In this document: piece by piece, positions 1 through 9,362 of the stretch
Layout: each line of letters begins with the position of its first letter
Numbering within the stretch: position 1 is the stretch's first letter
NCBI GenBank assembly: GCA_947168585.1
Contig: CAMVMK010000007.1
Coordinates: forward strand, 1 to 64,000
Source of the DNA: an uncultured Fretibacterium sp.
GTDB lineage: Bacteria; Synergistota; Synergistia; Synergistales; Aminobacteriaceae
Direction of reading: 5' to 3'
DNA length: 64,000 bases
Program-made: the position numbers and the translations under genes
The notes under the pieces: generated by a model
The model's input: the letters and a program-made list of their open reading frames with translations, nothing else
What the model was told of the DNA's origin: nothing
Database searches by the model: none

Positions 1-44
1 GGTATTATCCAAAAAAGTATAACCCCGTCAAGAAGAAAGCGTGA
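1..44 (+). CDS. 3' end of an upstream gene (partial)
   Basis: In frame 3 the window opens inside a reading frame whose last codons give a lysine-rich tail (YYPKKYNPVKKKA) before TGA at 42-44. This could be the C-terminus of a protein made with the downstream ABC ATPase, for example its permease, but too little remains to identify it. Frame 1 is also open, to a stop at 94-96, and is a competing possibility that would overlap the ATPase start. Confidence 0.3.
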   Translation, partial: YYPKKYNPVKKKA

Positions 45-79
45 AAATATTTTGCGCGGAATTAATTTAGCTGGAGGCG

Positions 80-1177
80 ATGAAAACCATGATTAAACTT
101 GAACACTTGAAAAAAGTTTACCCTAACGTTGTACCGTTGAAAGACGTGAACGCGGAGATAAACGAAGGCGACATAATTTCTGTTATCGGACCTTCAGGAA
201 CAGGAAAAAGCACGCTCCTAAGATGTATAAATCTTTTGGAACGTCCTGACGGCGGAAAAATTTTCTTTAAGAACGAAGAAATTACTTCGCCTAAATGCAA
301 CGTCCCTAAAATCCGTCAGAAAATGGGCATGGTTTTTCAATCGTTCAATTTATTCGGGCATTTAACAGTGATTGAAAATATCATGCTCGCGCCCGTGAAA
401 TTAAAAGGCGAAACACGGCAGGCGGCTTACGACAACGGCATGAGGCTTCTTAAAATGGTAGGATTGAGCGATAAATATCTGAACTATCCTGACGAATTGT
501 CCGGCGGCCAGAAGCAGAGAATTGCAATAGCGCGGACTTTGGCTATGAATCCAGATGTTATTTTGCTCGATGAGCCTACAAGCGCGCTTGACCCTACAAT
601 GGTCGGAGAAGTTCAAGCAGTAATCCGCGAACTTGCAAAGACCGGGAAAACTATGATGATAGTTACTCACGAAATGAATTTTGCCCACGCTATCTGCAAC
701 AGGGCTTTTTATATGGACGAGGGCGGAATTTACGAGGACGGAACTCCCGATGAGATTTTTGTAAATCCCAAACGCGAAAACACACGGAGATTTATTCACA
801 GACTTAAAACTCTTGAATTTTCGATCGAGAGCAAAAATTACGATTTTCCGGCTGTTGTTTCAGGGATTGATACATTCTGCCAAAAAAATATGATTTCAAG
901 ACGCAAGACAAATTCTCTTCATCTTTCTTTTGAGGAATTAATACAGCAAATTTTACTGCCGTCATTAGTAGAGCCCAAAATTAAAGCCGTCATCGAATAT
1001 TCTGAAGAGAACGATGAAATTTCTTTTGAAGTTTTTTACAACGGTGCTGTTATTTCTCCTGAAGAGAGCGATAATAAATTATCGTATGGAATTTTGAAAA
1101 GTTCTGCTTCCGAACTCACTCACGAGGCATATAACGGGCAGGATTACTCGAATAAAGTTAAAATGATCTTTAAGTAG
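80..1177 (+). CDS. Polar amino-acid ABC transporter ATP-binding protein with C-terminal extension
   Basis: ATPase of a GlnQ/HisP-type amino-acid importer, acting at the cytoplasmic face of the inner membrane. Visible motifs are the Walker A GPSGTGKST (about residue 37), the Q-loop FQSFNLF, the signature LSGGQKQRIAIAR, the Walker B VILLDEPTSALDP and the switch histidine in VTHEMNFAH. The transporter domain ends near residue 245. About 120 extra residues follow, which GlnQ-type proteins (about 240-250 aa) lack. The extension loosely resembles a decayed GHKL-type ATPase fold, but that is only an impression. Start choice: GGAGG at 73-77 sits only 2 nt before ATG 80 and 11 nt before ATG 89, so translation may begin at 89 (MIKLEH). 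Substrate-binding and permease genes are not in view downstream. Confidence 0.9.
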   Translation: MKTMIKLEHLKKVYPNVVPLKDVNAEINEGDIISVIGPSGTGKSTLLRCINLLERPDGGKIFFKNEEITSPKCNVPKIRQKMGMVFQSFNLFGHLTVIENIMLAPVKLKGETRQAAYDNGMRLLKMVGLSDKYLNYPDELSGGQKQRIAIARTLAMNPDVILLDEPTSALDPTMVGEVQAVIRELAKTGKTMMIVTHEMNFAHAICNRAFYMDEGGIYEDGTPDEIFVNPKRENTRRFIHRLKTLEFSIESKNYDFPAVVSGIDTFCQKNMISRRKTNSLHLSFEELIQQILLPSLVEPKIKAVIEYSEENDEISFEVFYNGAVISPEESDNKLSYGILKSSASELTHEAYNGQDYSNKVKMIFK

Positions 1178-1246
1178 TGAGGGGTTAGGAGTTAGGGGTG
1201 AGGAGTTTTTTTACTTCCTACTTCCTAACTTCTACTTCCTACTTGC
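1178..1246. repeat. Heptad-repeat hairpin element A (convergent intergenic)
   Basis: A purine-rich arm made of 7-bp units (TTAGGAG, TTAGGGG, TGAGGAG), a T7 loop, then a pyrimidine-rich arm of CTTCCTA-like units. The arms pair with G-T wobbles into a long hairpin. It fills the whole gap between the convergent ABC ATPase gene and gudD and could terminate both. It is the archetype of the family seen throughout the window. Confidence 0.8.
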
Positions 1247-1248
1247 TT

Positions 1249-2577
1249 TTATCTTACTAAGCAGGGTTTTTTGTTATCGAACTTCCAGCCCGGAATTAAA
1301 TACTGCATTCCGATAGCGTCATCACGTGCTCCTAAAGCGTGCTTGAAATAAAGTTCGTTGGCTTTTTTAATCTGAGACATATCAACATCAACGCCGAGAC
1401 CGGGCTTTTTAGGCAGGTCGATACAGCCGCCTACAATCTGCATAGGCTCAACAGTAAGTCTTTCTCGTCCCTCCTGCCAAATCCAGTGAGTGTCGATACC
1501 GTTCATTTTTCCAGGAATTGCCGCCGCGCACTGAACTACCATAGCGAGCGAAATATCAAAATGATTATTTGAGTGGCAGCCCCACATTAATCCGAAATCA
1601 GCGCATAACTGACCGACACGGACTGAGCCGTTCATTGTCCAAAAATGAGGGTCGGCCAAAGGAATATCGACAGCCTGAAGAGTTAAAGCGTGGCACATCT
1701 GCCGCCAATCCGTGTTAATCATGTTCGTAGCAGTCGGCATCATTGCGGCTTTTCTAAATTCGGCCATGACTTCGCGTCCGCTGAAACCGCCTTCAGCACC
1801 GCAGGGGTCTTCGCAGTAAGCTAAACACTCTTTTAATTCCGGCGCAATTTCGAGAGCCTCTTTCAAACTCCAGCACCCGTTGGGGTCTAAATCAACGCGG
1901 GCATTAGGGAAAGCCTTTTTAATTGCCTGAACAGCTTTTAATTCTTCGCGCGGCGGCAAAACTCCGCCTTTTAATTTGAAGTCTTCAAAGCCGTATTTTT
2001 CGTGAGTAGCCTTAGCAAGAGCGACAATTTTTTCGGGCGTGAGAGCTTCTTCGTGTCTAAGTCTGTACCAGTCGCAGGGCGAGTCGGGTTCTTCTTCGTA
2101 AGGCAGGTCTGTTTTTTTTCTGTCGCCGATATAGAAAAGATAACTTAAAAATCTTACTCTTTCTCTTTGAACGCCGTCCCCCATGAGAGCCGCCGCAGGA
2201 ACGTCTAAAAATTTTCCCATTAAGTCAAGCAAAGGAGCTTCGACAGCCGTAACGACATGAACGCCCGTTCTTAAATCGAAAGTTTGCAGGCCGCGAACGT
2301 CGTCTTTAATATTTTCATCGAGCCATTTGCGGATTTGATTTAACGTGTTTTTGTAATCGGCAATTCTGGTACCTACAACGAGGTGTTTAATATCTTCGAG
2401 AGCCTTAGTAATTTTTTGTCCGCCAGGGACTTCGCCTGCTCCGATATTGCCGGAACTGTCCTCAAGAATTACTATGTTGCGTGTGAAAAACGGCGCGTGA
2501 GCTCCGCTTAAATTTAACTCCATGCAGTCATGACCGGCAACGGGGTAAACGTCCATTTTTACAATCGTTGGAATCAT
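1249..2577 (-). CDS. gudD: Glucarate dehydratase
   Basis: Enolase-superfamily enzyme that dehydrates D-glucarate (and usually L-idarate) to 5-keto-4-deoxy-D-glucarate in the cytoplasm. At 442 aa it is near the E. coli enzyme length (446) and collinear with it from memory ([33 protein letters not shown]). Expected catalytic and metal residues are present: the KxK pair in FKLKGG (K201, K203), metal ligands D231 (DLDPNG), E256 (CEDPCG) and N285 (TNMINTDW), and the general base H335 ([13 protein letters not shown]) with D362. A GGGGAG ribosome site lies about 8 nt before the ATG. A garR-like reductase near 62 kb could complete the glucarate route; an aldolase for the intermediate is not in the window. 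Confidence 0.95.
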   Translation of the reverse strand: MIPTIVKMDVYPVAGHDCMELNLSGAHAPFFTRNIVILEDSSGNIGAGEVPGGQKITKALEDIKHLVVGTRIADYKNTLNQIRKWLDENIKDDVRGLQTFDLRTGVHVVTAVEAPLLDLMGKFLDVPAAALMGDGVQRERVRFLSYLFYIGDRKKTDLPYEEEPDSPCDWYRLRHEEALTPEKIVALAKATHEKYGFEDFKLKGGVLPPREELKAVQAIKKAFPNARVDLDPNGCWSLKEALEIAPELKECLAYCEDPCGAEGGFSGREVMAEFRKAAMMPTATNMINTDWRQMCHALTLQAVDIPLADPHFWTMNGSVRVGQLCADFGLMWGCHSNNHFDISLAMVVQCAAAIPGKMNGIDTHWIWQEGRERLTVEPMQIVGGCIDLPKKPGLGVDVDMSQIKKANELYFKHALGARDDAIGMQYLIPGWKFDNKKPCLVR

Positions 2578-2625
2578 AAAATTCTCCCCTTTTGAAAAAT
2601 TTTTAATTTATTATTCGGTGATAAA

Positions 2626-2654
2626 ATTCTATCAATGCTAATTTTAATTTGCAA
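2626..2654 (-). promoter_or_regulatory. Candidate sigma-70 promoter for gudD
   Basis: On the minus strand TTGCAA (-35) and TAGAAT (-10) are separated by exactly 17 bp, about 50 bp upstream of the gudD start. The spacing is ideal; both hexamers are imperfect. Confidence 0.5.
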
Positions 2655-2778
2655 GACTCTTAAAAATAAAATTTTGTTTCGTGAATTTTTGAAAAGTTCT
2701 CGAGAAAAAAATGATTTTGATTTTTAATTTTGACTGCCTCATAAAATTTTGCGGTTACGAATTAAAATTAAGATTTTT

Positions 2779-2801
2779 TGAGTGGAAAAATGAGTGGAAA
2801 A
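2779..2801 (+). repeat. Paired 12-bp-period repeat (GAGTGGAAAAA type)
   Basis: Two copies of TGAGTGGAAAA one after another with a 12-bp period, in the otherwise featureless AT-rich gap between gudD and the CTERM gene. The surrounding 40 bp closely matches, in reverse complement, the sequence at 44342-44380. Similar paired repeats occur at 29588 and 61393. Confidence 0.6.
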
Positions 2802-2868
2802 AATAATTTTTTATTTCAGTCAGGGAAATTTTACTTTTGAAATTATATCATAAAAAATAAATTTTCGT

Positions 2869-4848
2869 TCAATTTTTTAATTTTCGCCGTGAATATCGTA
2901 AAAATCCGAGAGCCGCAAAAAAAGTTACCCCCCCCCACGAACTGCAGCTTCCTCCTCCGCTGTTAGTATCAGTATTTTCGGAGTTTTTATTGTCTTTAAG
3001 TTCAGCTGCGGCCGCGTTTACGTCCATTAAAATATTTTCAAAATTAGTTTGGTAATTATATTTTATTGCCGCAGGAGCTTTCTCGAATGAGATTTCGCCG
3101 GTGTTTTCGTTGAGATTGAAGAATATAATTCTGCCGTCATCGTCAAGAGCCTGAAAGTCTTTAATATAATTAAGTTCGCTCAAAGAATTTTCAGCAGCTG
3201 AAAAAATTTCCGGGTCTATCCTAAATAAAAAATCTATAAAATTAAATTTTTCGCCTATTTTAACGCCGTTTATATTTTGATGATCGCATTTAAGAATATC
3301 TAAATTTTCAAAGCCGGATAAATTTAGTCTTGTGAGGGAGTTATAAGAGCAGTTTAATTCAGAAATTTTATTACAGCCGTTTATTTCGAGTTCGATAATT
3401 CCGCAGGAACTGCAATTTAATTTTTCAAGATTTACACAGCCGTTAGTATTTAATTTTGTAAGAGGCGAGTTGCTGACGTCAATTTTTATGAGGGTGCTGC
3501 TGTTTTTTACGTTAAGTTCTTGAATTTTTGTATCTTCCGGCAATAAAATTTCTGTAAGTCCTGTAACGTTAGATAAATCCAAAGTTTTAAGTTCAGTAAC
3601 GTTTTCAATTTTTTCGATTAAATCAGCAACATCTTGGCCGTCAGCGTTGCTTAAATCGCCGTATAAAATTACGTTTGAAGTATTTTCAAATTTTTCTTTT
3701 AGTTCTTCTTCAGTGAGATTGTTGAGGTCTTCAGTGATTATATTGACAGGAGGAGTTGTTTCGTTTGAGCCTGAATTATTATCGTTATCGTTATTATTTG
3801 AGTCAGTTTTTTTAGTGAAATTTAGTGTTGTTGTAGAATTTTTTTCGTTTTCTGTCGTTAATTTCAGCCATAACGCGGGACGAACGTATATAACTGTATT
3901 GTCTACACCGAAGCCAAGAATACTCAGTTGACCGTCTTGGTACACTGCTGCTACGCGACTATTAGTACTGCCAAGCGACCTAAGCCACCAAGTGTATGCA
4001 CTATTATTATTCAATCTTGCTATTCTGTCGTTATCGTCTTTGAAATAACTTTTTGCATCGTCCAAACTCAAAAAGAAGATTTTGTCATCGCCGGTATCAT
4101 CAATAATTTCAGTACTATTCTTATTTTGCCCCTCGCCGTCTTCAATCTTAACACTTAATATTTGGCTTTTTTCATTGTCTCCGAAGTTGTCAATCATAAA
4201 AAATTGTTTTTCGTTTTTGTTTGTACCGTTCAGCCATACTTTAACATCGCTTTCTGACCAAGTATTTTTGCTCTTGGATTTATTATATTTCATTTCTTTT
4301 AGACAATTTTCCGTAACTAACAACGCCCGTTTATTGGTATCATCAACGGTCAAAATCCGCCACGTTAAAGCGTTACCATTATATTTTCCAAATGTATACG
4401 AGCCTCTGACAACCGGAAGCAAATTTGAAGCAAATTTAATTTCAGTTTTATAATCTCCGTCTGAAGTATCGCCGGTAATAACTGCTCCGATAGTTACGCC
4501 GGCTTGAGCGTCAATCGAGGCCGCAGAAAATTCGATTTTATCGCCGCTGTTTAAGATTTTATAAGAGTCTGAAGTTCCTAAAACTAAATTGTAATTTATA
4601 GTCTGTGAAGAATTATTTGAATTTGTAAATTTACCGTCATGCTGAACAGTAACAATAACGTTTTTATTTTTATCAAATTTTTCTGACGCTGTAATTTTAA
4701 GCGTGCCGATTTCGTTATAAGAATTTTTAGAAAAATTTAAGTCTGTTTTATTTTCGGGAGTTATAAGCTGGTATTCAGTTGTTTCGGCGAATAACGGAGA
4801 TGTTAAAAGAGTGAATAAAATAACGAGAAAAAATCCTTTATATCTCAT
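2869..4848 (-). CDS. Exported surface protein: DUF6273-like domain, leucine-rich-like repeats, Synergist-CTERM-like tail
   Basis: A 659-aa protein with an N-terminal signal peptide (residues 1-21, cleavage after SPLFA). Residues about 130-335 resemble the DUF6273-type domain, with the typical TYTWWLRSLG and YVRPALWLKL motifs. Residues about 395-545 carry short leucine-rich-like repeats (LKTLDLSNVTGL, LEKLNCSSCG, ISELNCSYNSLTRLNLSG). The C-terminus is a glycine- and serine-rich Cys motif (SGGGSCSSWGG), a hydrophobic stretch and a basic end (RYSRRK), matching the Synergist-CTERM style of sorting signal. It is therefore probably anchored or processed at the cell surface. Its start overlaps the end of the alaX-type gene by 11 nt, so the two are probably co-transcribed. 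The specific function is unknown. Confidence 0.8.
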   Translation of the reverse strand: MRYKGFFLVILFTLLTSPLFAETTEYQLITPENKTDLNFSKNSYNEIGTLKITASEKFDKNKNVIVTVQHDGKFTNSNNSSQTINYNLVLGTSDSYKILNSGDKIEFSAASIDAQAGVTIGAVITGDTSDGDYKTEIKFASNLLPVVRGSYTFGKYNGNALTWRILTVDDTNKRALLVTENCLKEMKYNKSKSKNTWSESDVKVWLNGTNKNEKQFFMIDNFGDNEKSQILSVKIEDGEGQNKNSTEIIDDTGDDKIFFLSLDDAKSYFKDDNDRIARLNNNSAYTWWLRSLGSTNSRVAAVYQDGQLSILGFGVDNTVIYVRPALWLKLTTENEKNSTTTLNFTKKTDSNNNDNDNNSGSNETTPPVNIITEDLNNLTEEELKEKFENTSNVILYGDLSNADGQDVADLIEKIENVTELKTLDLSNVTGLTEILLPEDTKIQELNVKNSSTLIKIDVSNSPLTKLNTNGCVNLEKLNCSSCGIIELEINGCNKISELNCSYNSLTRLNLSGFENLDILKCDHQNINGVKIGEKFNFIDFLFRIDPEIFSAAENSLSELNYIKDFQALDDDGRIIFFNLNENTGEISFEKAPAAIKYNYQTNFENILMDVNAAAAELKDNKNSENTDTNSGGGSCSSWGGVTFFAALGFLRYSRRKLKN

Positions 4849-6025
4849 AAAATTTTTTCACTTCTTCTTCAGCCTCGTCAAGAGCCGCGCTGAGTTTTTC
4901 AGAATTTTTTCCCCAGCCCTGCGCACTGAACGAACTTCCGCCGCCTTTACCGTCAAGAATTGAAATAGCTTTTTTGAATGCGGGGCGAACGTCAACATTT
5001 TTATTGTCCCTGTTTGTTCCGAACATTATAAAAACGCCTTCGGAATTTTCACAAGCGAGCAAAGCTACAGCCTCGCGGTTAATTTCAGTTATTAATCTGA
5101 ATAAATGTTTAACATCGTCTTGAGAAGAATTTTTCATGACGTATTTAATGATTTTATTTTCAGCTAAATCTTCAGCAAGAGGACGCAAAAATTTTTCGAG
5201 AGTTTTTTCATTTTCGTTTTTCAAGTCTTTAATTTGGGATTTCAAATTCAAAATTTTATCGTTTATACTTTCATAGCCGCAGACTAATTCGGTCTCAGCT
5301 TTTCGGACTTCGCTGTAAAAAGACGCAAGCCAGCGGTAAGCCGCCGCACCGCATTTAAGGTAAATTCGAGTGCCGCCCTTGTGATTTTCAAAGGAAGTTA
5401 TTTTTATTAATCCTACCTGACCCGTTGAACTTACATGAACACCGCAGCAAGGAACATAATCAACACCCTCGATTTTTACTATTCTAATAGGAAGTTCAGC
5501 ATTTTCCGGCGGAAGTTTTCTCGCAAATTTTTTAACTTCTTCAATATCCGGATATAAAATTTCTACGGGAATGTCGCGCCATACAGCTTCGTTAGCGGCT
5601 GCTTCGGCCTCAAAAATAAATTCTTCTTTGACTGGAGTATCTATGTCGATTGAAACATTGCCGCCCTCAATTCTCATGCGGGCCGTGTGAAGTCCGTGAA
5701 GATTGAATAACATTCCTGCGAAAATATGTTCGCCTAAATGCTGCTGCATGAATTCAAATCTACGCTCCCAATTTAAGACGCCGTGAACTTTTTTATTATT
5801 TAATCCGCCTGCAAGAACATGAATAATCTCGCCGTTTTTCTCTAAAACTTCTTTGACTTCAACGCCGTCAATAAATCCCGTATCGAAAGGCTGGCCGCCG
5901 CCGCTCGGAAAAAATAAAGTTTTGTCAAGAATTACGTGAAATTTTCCGTCATGTTCATATTGATTCAAGACTTCAGCGTCAAATTCGCGGGCGTAAAGAT
6001 TTTCATAATAAAGTTTCTGCGACAA
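4838..6025 (-). CDS. alaX: Alanyl-tRNA editing protein (AlaX type, with DHHA1 domain)
   Basis: Trans-editing hydrolase related to the editing and C-terminal domains of alanyl-tRNA synthetase, expected to deacylate mischarged Ser/Gly-tRNA(Ala). Motifs seen are FFPSGGGQPFDTG near residues 38-50, the zinc/active-site HxxxH as HLGEH (96-100), and the second metal motif CCGVH (Cys193, His197). A coiled region follows (LKSQIKDLKNENEKTLEKF), then a DHHA1-like end with the glycine-rich GKGGGSSFSAQGWG. It starts with TTG: no in-frame ATG exists near the conserved N-terminus, and a GAGAAGTG-like site precedes it. HLGEH differs from the more common HTGQH. The 395-aa length fits the long AlaX-L class. 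Confidence 0.9.
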   Translation of the reverse strand: MSQKLYYENLYAREFDAEVLNQYEHDGKFHVILDKTLFFPSGGGQPFDTGFIDGVEVKEVLEKNGEIIHVLAGGLNNKKVHGVLNWERRFEFMQQHLGEHIFAGMLFNLHGLHTARMRIEGGNVSIDIDTPVKEEFIFEAEAAANEAVWRDIPVEILYPDIEEVKKFARKLPPENAELPIRIVKIEGVDYVPCCGVHVSSTGQVGLIKITSFENHKGGTRIYLKCGAAAYRWLASFYSEVRKAETELVCGYESINDKILNLKSQIKDLKNENEKTLEKFLRPLAEDLAENKIIKYVMKNSSQDDVKHLFRLITEINREAVALLACENSEGVFIMFGTNRDNKNVDVRPAFKKAISILDGKGGGSSFSAQGWGKNSEKLSAALDEAEEEVKKFYEI

Positions 6026-6059
6026 TTAAATTCACTTCTCTAAAAATTTTTTCACGCGG

Positions 6060-6068
6060 ATTATAACA
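6060..6068 (-). promoter_or_regulatory. Extended -10 promoter for alaX
   Basis: Minus strand TGTTATAAT, a TGn plus perfect TATAAT, about 35 bp before the TTG start. No good -35 is visible. The same TGNTATAAT form recurs at 44297, 54884 and 57713. Confidence 0.5.
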
Positions 6069-6151
6069 TAATTTTATTAAAATTTCGGAATTTTTGAACC
6101 AGCCTAAAAATTTTTGAAAAGTTAGATATTTTCATAGATAACAGAGCAGGT

Positions 6152-6180
6152 TTTTCATTATTCAAATCATGATTTATAAT
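6152..6180 (+). promoter_or_regulatory. Candidate promoter for the acidic repeat protein gene
   Basis: TTTTCA (-35) and TATAAT (6175-6180) are separated by 17 bp. They lie upstream of an AAGGA ribosome site (6194-6198) and the ATG at 6208. Confidence 0.5.
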
Positions 6181-6207
6181 ACATGCTATATATAAGGACG
6201 ATAAAGA

Positions 6208-9200
6208 ATGAATGAAAAAACAGCTGAAGAAAAATTAAGACAAACCCTTGAGGGCAATATGTCAGGAGACACCGCTAAAAGCACGCCTAAGCGTGTCGTT
6301 GTCCGTCGGATAAACAAGCCGGACTCCCCTGCAAAAGTTGCGGATTCTTTTATGGAAGACTTTGAAAAGAAACTCGAGCAAAGTCTTAACTTTGGTAGTG
6401 TTTCAAGCAAAAAAGGAACTGAAACTTCCGCACATAAAATAATAATAAAATCAGAACTGTCCGATGATACGCCCGTCAGATCCGGTAAAAACATAAAGCC
6501 CCGCGAGCTTAAAACGAAACCCGCAGCTTCTTTTATGGAAGACTTTGGAAAAAAACTTGAGCAAAGTCTTAATTTCGGTAGCTTTTCAAATAAAAAAGAT
6601 AAAAAAGAAACTGAAACTAAAATAATCATAAAAAGAAAATTAGACGTGTCGGATGATACGCCTGTCAAACCGAAACCAGTTGAAGCTCAAACTAAAATTT
6701 CAGAAATTCCGTCAGAGCCTATCGAAGTTGAGCCGGAAAAATCTACAGCACAGCCGCAGGAAGTTCAGCAGGAAATTAAAGTTGAAGAGCCGACTCAAAA
6801 AATTACTTCGGAAGCCGTCAGTGAACCTGACGAGACGCAAAATTTCGAGCCCGTTGAAGAAATTAAAGAAGAAGTTAAAGAGACGGAATTAGAGAAAGAA
6901 AAAGAAAATCTCGAAGAAAAATCTCAGCCGGAAAATATAGAAGCTATAACTGAAATCGAGCCGTCAGCTAATGAAATTGAAGAACCTGAAACGCAAATTT
7001 CAGAAATTCCGTCAGAGCCTATCGAAGTTGAGCCGGAAAAATCTACAGCACAGCCGCAGGAAGTTCAGCAGGAAATTAAAGTTGAAGAGCCGACTCAAAA
7101 AATTACTTCGGAAGCCGTCAGTGAACCTGACGAGACGCAAAATTTCGAGCCCGTTGAAGAAATTAAAGAAGAAGTTAAAGAGACGGAATTAGAGAAAGAA
7201 AAAGAAAATCTCGAAGAAAAATCTCAGCCGGAAAATATAGAAGCTATAACTGAAATCGAGCCGTCAGCTAATGAAATTGAAGAACCTGAAACGCAAATTT
7301 TAGAAACTTCGTCAGAGCCTATCGAGTCCGAGCCTGTGATTGATGCCGAAATTGAACAGAAACATGAAGAGCAAAAAGAGCCTGAAGCTGAAAATTCTGA
7401 ACTTCCTGACATTCCTTTAATCAGCGAAAATAGCGAAAATGAAACAGATGACGAAACTCAAAGCGGTCTGCCCGATATTCCTGTAGTCAATGCCGATTCT
7501 GAAAACGAATTTGAAAATGTCGATACATCTGGTTTAGAAAATGAAAATTTAGATGGCTTTGAATTTGAAGATGAAGATTTAGCTTTAGACTCCGGCGATG
7601 ATTCTGAAACTAAATCCGAAGAAGATTTTTCACCGTCCGCCGATGTCGTTGTCAATGTCGATGACGAAATCCCCGAGCAAACTCCCGAAGTTCAGCCCGA
7701 AGGCGGCCTTGCTCCTATCTCTGTCGAAATGCCGGAGAAAACCGAAACAGCCGAAGATAAATTAATGGCCGACATCGCCGAAGCCATGACCGGCACTCCT
7801 GTAACTCTCGAAACCCGCGAGCCTGTTGAGCCTTATAAACTTCCTGAGGATTTTCTTAACGAGGCCAATAAAGACCCGTCCCAGCAGACTGCTGAAAATA
7901 AATTAATCGCTAATATTGCTCAGGCTATGTCCGAGTCTACTCTTGACGCTGCCGCCGGTAACGCCGCTCAAAATTTTGAGGACGAATTAGATAATCTTAG
8001 TAATGAAGATTTAGCGTCAGTTTTTCCCGGCCGTGAAGAGCCATTGACCGAAGAAATAGATCTTTCAGCTTATGAAGCAGACGAGCCCGAAGTTCAAGAG
8101 CCAGCCCCTAAAGTTGAAGATGATGAGCCTGAAAAGCCCGAAACTGAAATTGAATCAACTTTCGATGAAAGCCCTTTGCCTGAGCCTGTCGATGAGCCGG
8201 AGCCTGAACCTGCAGAAGAACCGGATTTGACTCTCGCTCCTATTGAAGAGCCTGCAGACGAAGAAACAGAAGAAGCTCCGCAGGAAATTGAAATCGAGAG
8301 CGGGCCTGAAATTCAAGAAGAAAATCAAGAACAAGAAATTGAAGCAGAGCCGGAGCCGGATATTGAGCCTGAAAATCTTGAAGTTCCTGAAACTGAAAGC
8401 CTTTTATCTGAGCCGGAACCTGAACCTGAAATAGAAGAAGTAAGCGAACCTGAAATAGAAAACGAGCCTGAAGAATTACAGCCTGAAATAAATTTAGAGC
8501 CTGAAAATCAAGACGAAGACGATGATTCTGATTCGTCTTTCTTTGACGGACTTCCTGACGAACTTCTTGGGGCTATGTCAATGCCGGAAGAAAGTTCCGA
8601 AGACGAGAGTTTAATTTCCGAAAATTCAGAGCCTGATGTAAGTTCTTATTCTTTGAGAAAAAATAAGTCTGAACAGAGTTTAATATCAGAATCAGAAAAT
8701 GAAAATGACGAGAATTTTGAAGACGTTGAAGAATCTAATGATGATTTCGATATAAATTCTCTCGGCGAAGATTTTAACAGGGCTATTGCAGCACCTTCTA
8801 ATAAAGAGCCGGAATTTGAGCCTGAACCCGAAATTGAAGAAGAAAATGATTACGGTTTTGACGAAAATTCGCCCTCTCACGGAGGTTTTATGACTACTGA
8901 CCCGGGCGAAGAAGAAGAAAAAAATAAAGTAAAAGATTTACGCGGCAGATTAGCTGAACGGGGAAATTCTTCAATTGAAATAAACGATGATGATGAAGAC
9001 GAAAATGATAATGACAACGAAAATTCTAAATCATCGGGAAGAATTGTAACGCCGTTATTATTAACTGCTTTGCTCGGTCTCGGAGGCTTTATAGCGTGGC
9101 AGACTATGCAGTTCACTAATAATTTAGCGGGCGGCCTGCCTAATGTTTCTTCGAGTTCTGCGTCAATGCCGGGATCGCTTAATCCGTCATATGAATACGC

Positions 9201-9351
9201 TGTCGATTTTATTTTTGACTCGAATTTATCGGGACGAATGGCTCAGCGCGGCAAAGACGGCTGGAAAGTCGCAAGTTCAAGGCGTACTCAAGACAGCATA
9301 ACAGGCCAATTAGGTTATGAATTTATATTTTTGCGGGAAAATAAAAATTAA
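6208..9351 (+). CDS. Giant acidic Glu/Pro-rich protein with C-terminal membrane anchor and DUF4177-like tail
   Basis: A 1047-aa protein with no recognised family over most of its length. Residues 1-150 hold two copies of a short motif (FMEDFEKKLEQSLNFGS, FMEDFGKKLEQSLNFGS). Residues about 160-900 are extremely rich in Glu, Pro, Asp and Ser, with many EPE-type repeats, and look disordered. Within this, a 100-residue block is duplicated perfectly (see repeat 6695-7300). A related pair DKLMADIAEAM / NKLIANIAQAM lies further on. One membrane segment is at about 945-970 (PLLLTALLGLGGFIAWQ). A small folded tail follows (YEYAVDFIFDSNL, GKDGWKV, GYEFIF), resembling DUF4177-like domains. The likely topology is a long acidic cytoplasmic region with the small tail across the membrane, or the reverse. 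It sits directly upstream of a small paralogue and ftsY, probably one operon. Confidence 0.85.
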   Translation: MNEKTAEEKLRQTLEGNMSGDTAKSTPKRVVVRRINKPDSPAKVADSFMEDFEKKLEQSLNFGSVSSKKGTETSAHKIIIKSELSDDTPVRSGKNIKPRELKTKPAASFMEDFGKKLEQSLNFGSFSNKKDKKETETKIIIKRKLDVSDDTPVKPKPVEAQTKISEIPSEPIEVEPEKSTAQPQEVQQEIKVEEPTQKITSEAVSEPDETQNFEPVEEIKEEVKETELEKEKENLEEKSQPENIEAITEIEPSANEIEEPETQISEIPSEPIEVEPEKSTAQPQEVQQEIKVEEPTQKITSEAVSEPDETQNFEPVEEIKEEVKETELEKEKENLEEKSQPENIEAITEIEPSANEIEEPETQILETSSEPIESEPVIDAEIEQKHEEQKEPEAENSELPDIPLISENSENETDDETQSGLPDIPVVNADSENEFENVDTSGLENENLDGFEFEDEDLALDSGDDSETKSEEDFSPSADVVVNVDDEIPEQTPEVQPEGGLAPISVEMPEKTETAEDKLMADIAEAMTGTPVTLETREPVEPYKLPEDFLNEANKDPSQQTAENKLIANIAQAMSESTLDAAAGNAAQNFEDELDNLSNEDLASVFPGREEPLTEEIDLSAYEADEPEVQEPAPKVEDDEPEKPETEIESTFDESPLPEPVDEPEPEPAEEPDLTLAPIEEPADEETEEAPQEIEIESGPEIQEENQEQEIEAEPEPDIEPENLEVPETESLLSEPEPEPEIEEVSEPEIENEPEELQPEINLEPENQDEDDDSDSSFFDGLPDELLGAMSMPEESSEDESLISENSEPDVSSYSLRKNKSEQSLISESENENDENFEDVEESNDDFDINSLGEDFNRAIAAPSNKEPEFEPEPEIEEENDYGFDENSPSHGGFMTTDPGEEEEKNKVKDLRGRLAERGNSSIEINDDDEDENDNDNENSKSSGRIVTPLLLTALLGLGGFIAWQTMQFTNNLAGGLPNVSSSSASMPGSLNPSYEYAVDFIFDSNLSGRMAQRGKDGWKVASSRRTQDSITGQLGYEFIFLRENKN
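6695..7300 (+). repeat. Perfect in-frame 300-bp tandem duplication
   Basis: Bases 6695-7000 are identical to 6995-7300 at every position I compared (306 matching bases, period exactly 300). The block encodes two identical 100-residue repeats starting SEIPSEPIEVEPEK. With no silent differences, the duplication is either very recent or maintained by recombination. Confidence 0.97.
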
Positions 9352-9362
9352 AGGAGAAAATT

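Noticed and set aside
3647-4453. Three plus-strand ORFs inside the CTERM gene
   Set aside because: Antisense shadows with no ribosome sites; the minus-strand gene has a signal peptide and recognisable domains.
6653-7192. Two near-identical plus-strand ORFs of 79 and 73 aa (basic, Lys/Arg-rich)
   Set aside because: They are out-of-frame readings of the duplicated block in the acidic protein gene; the duplication explains their similarity.
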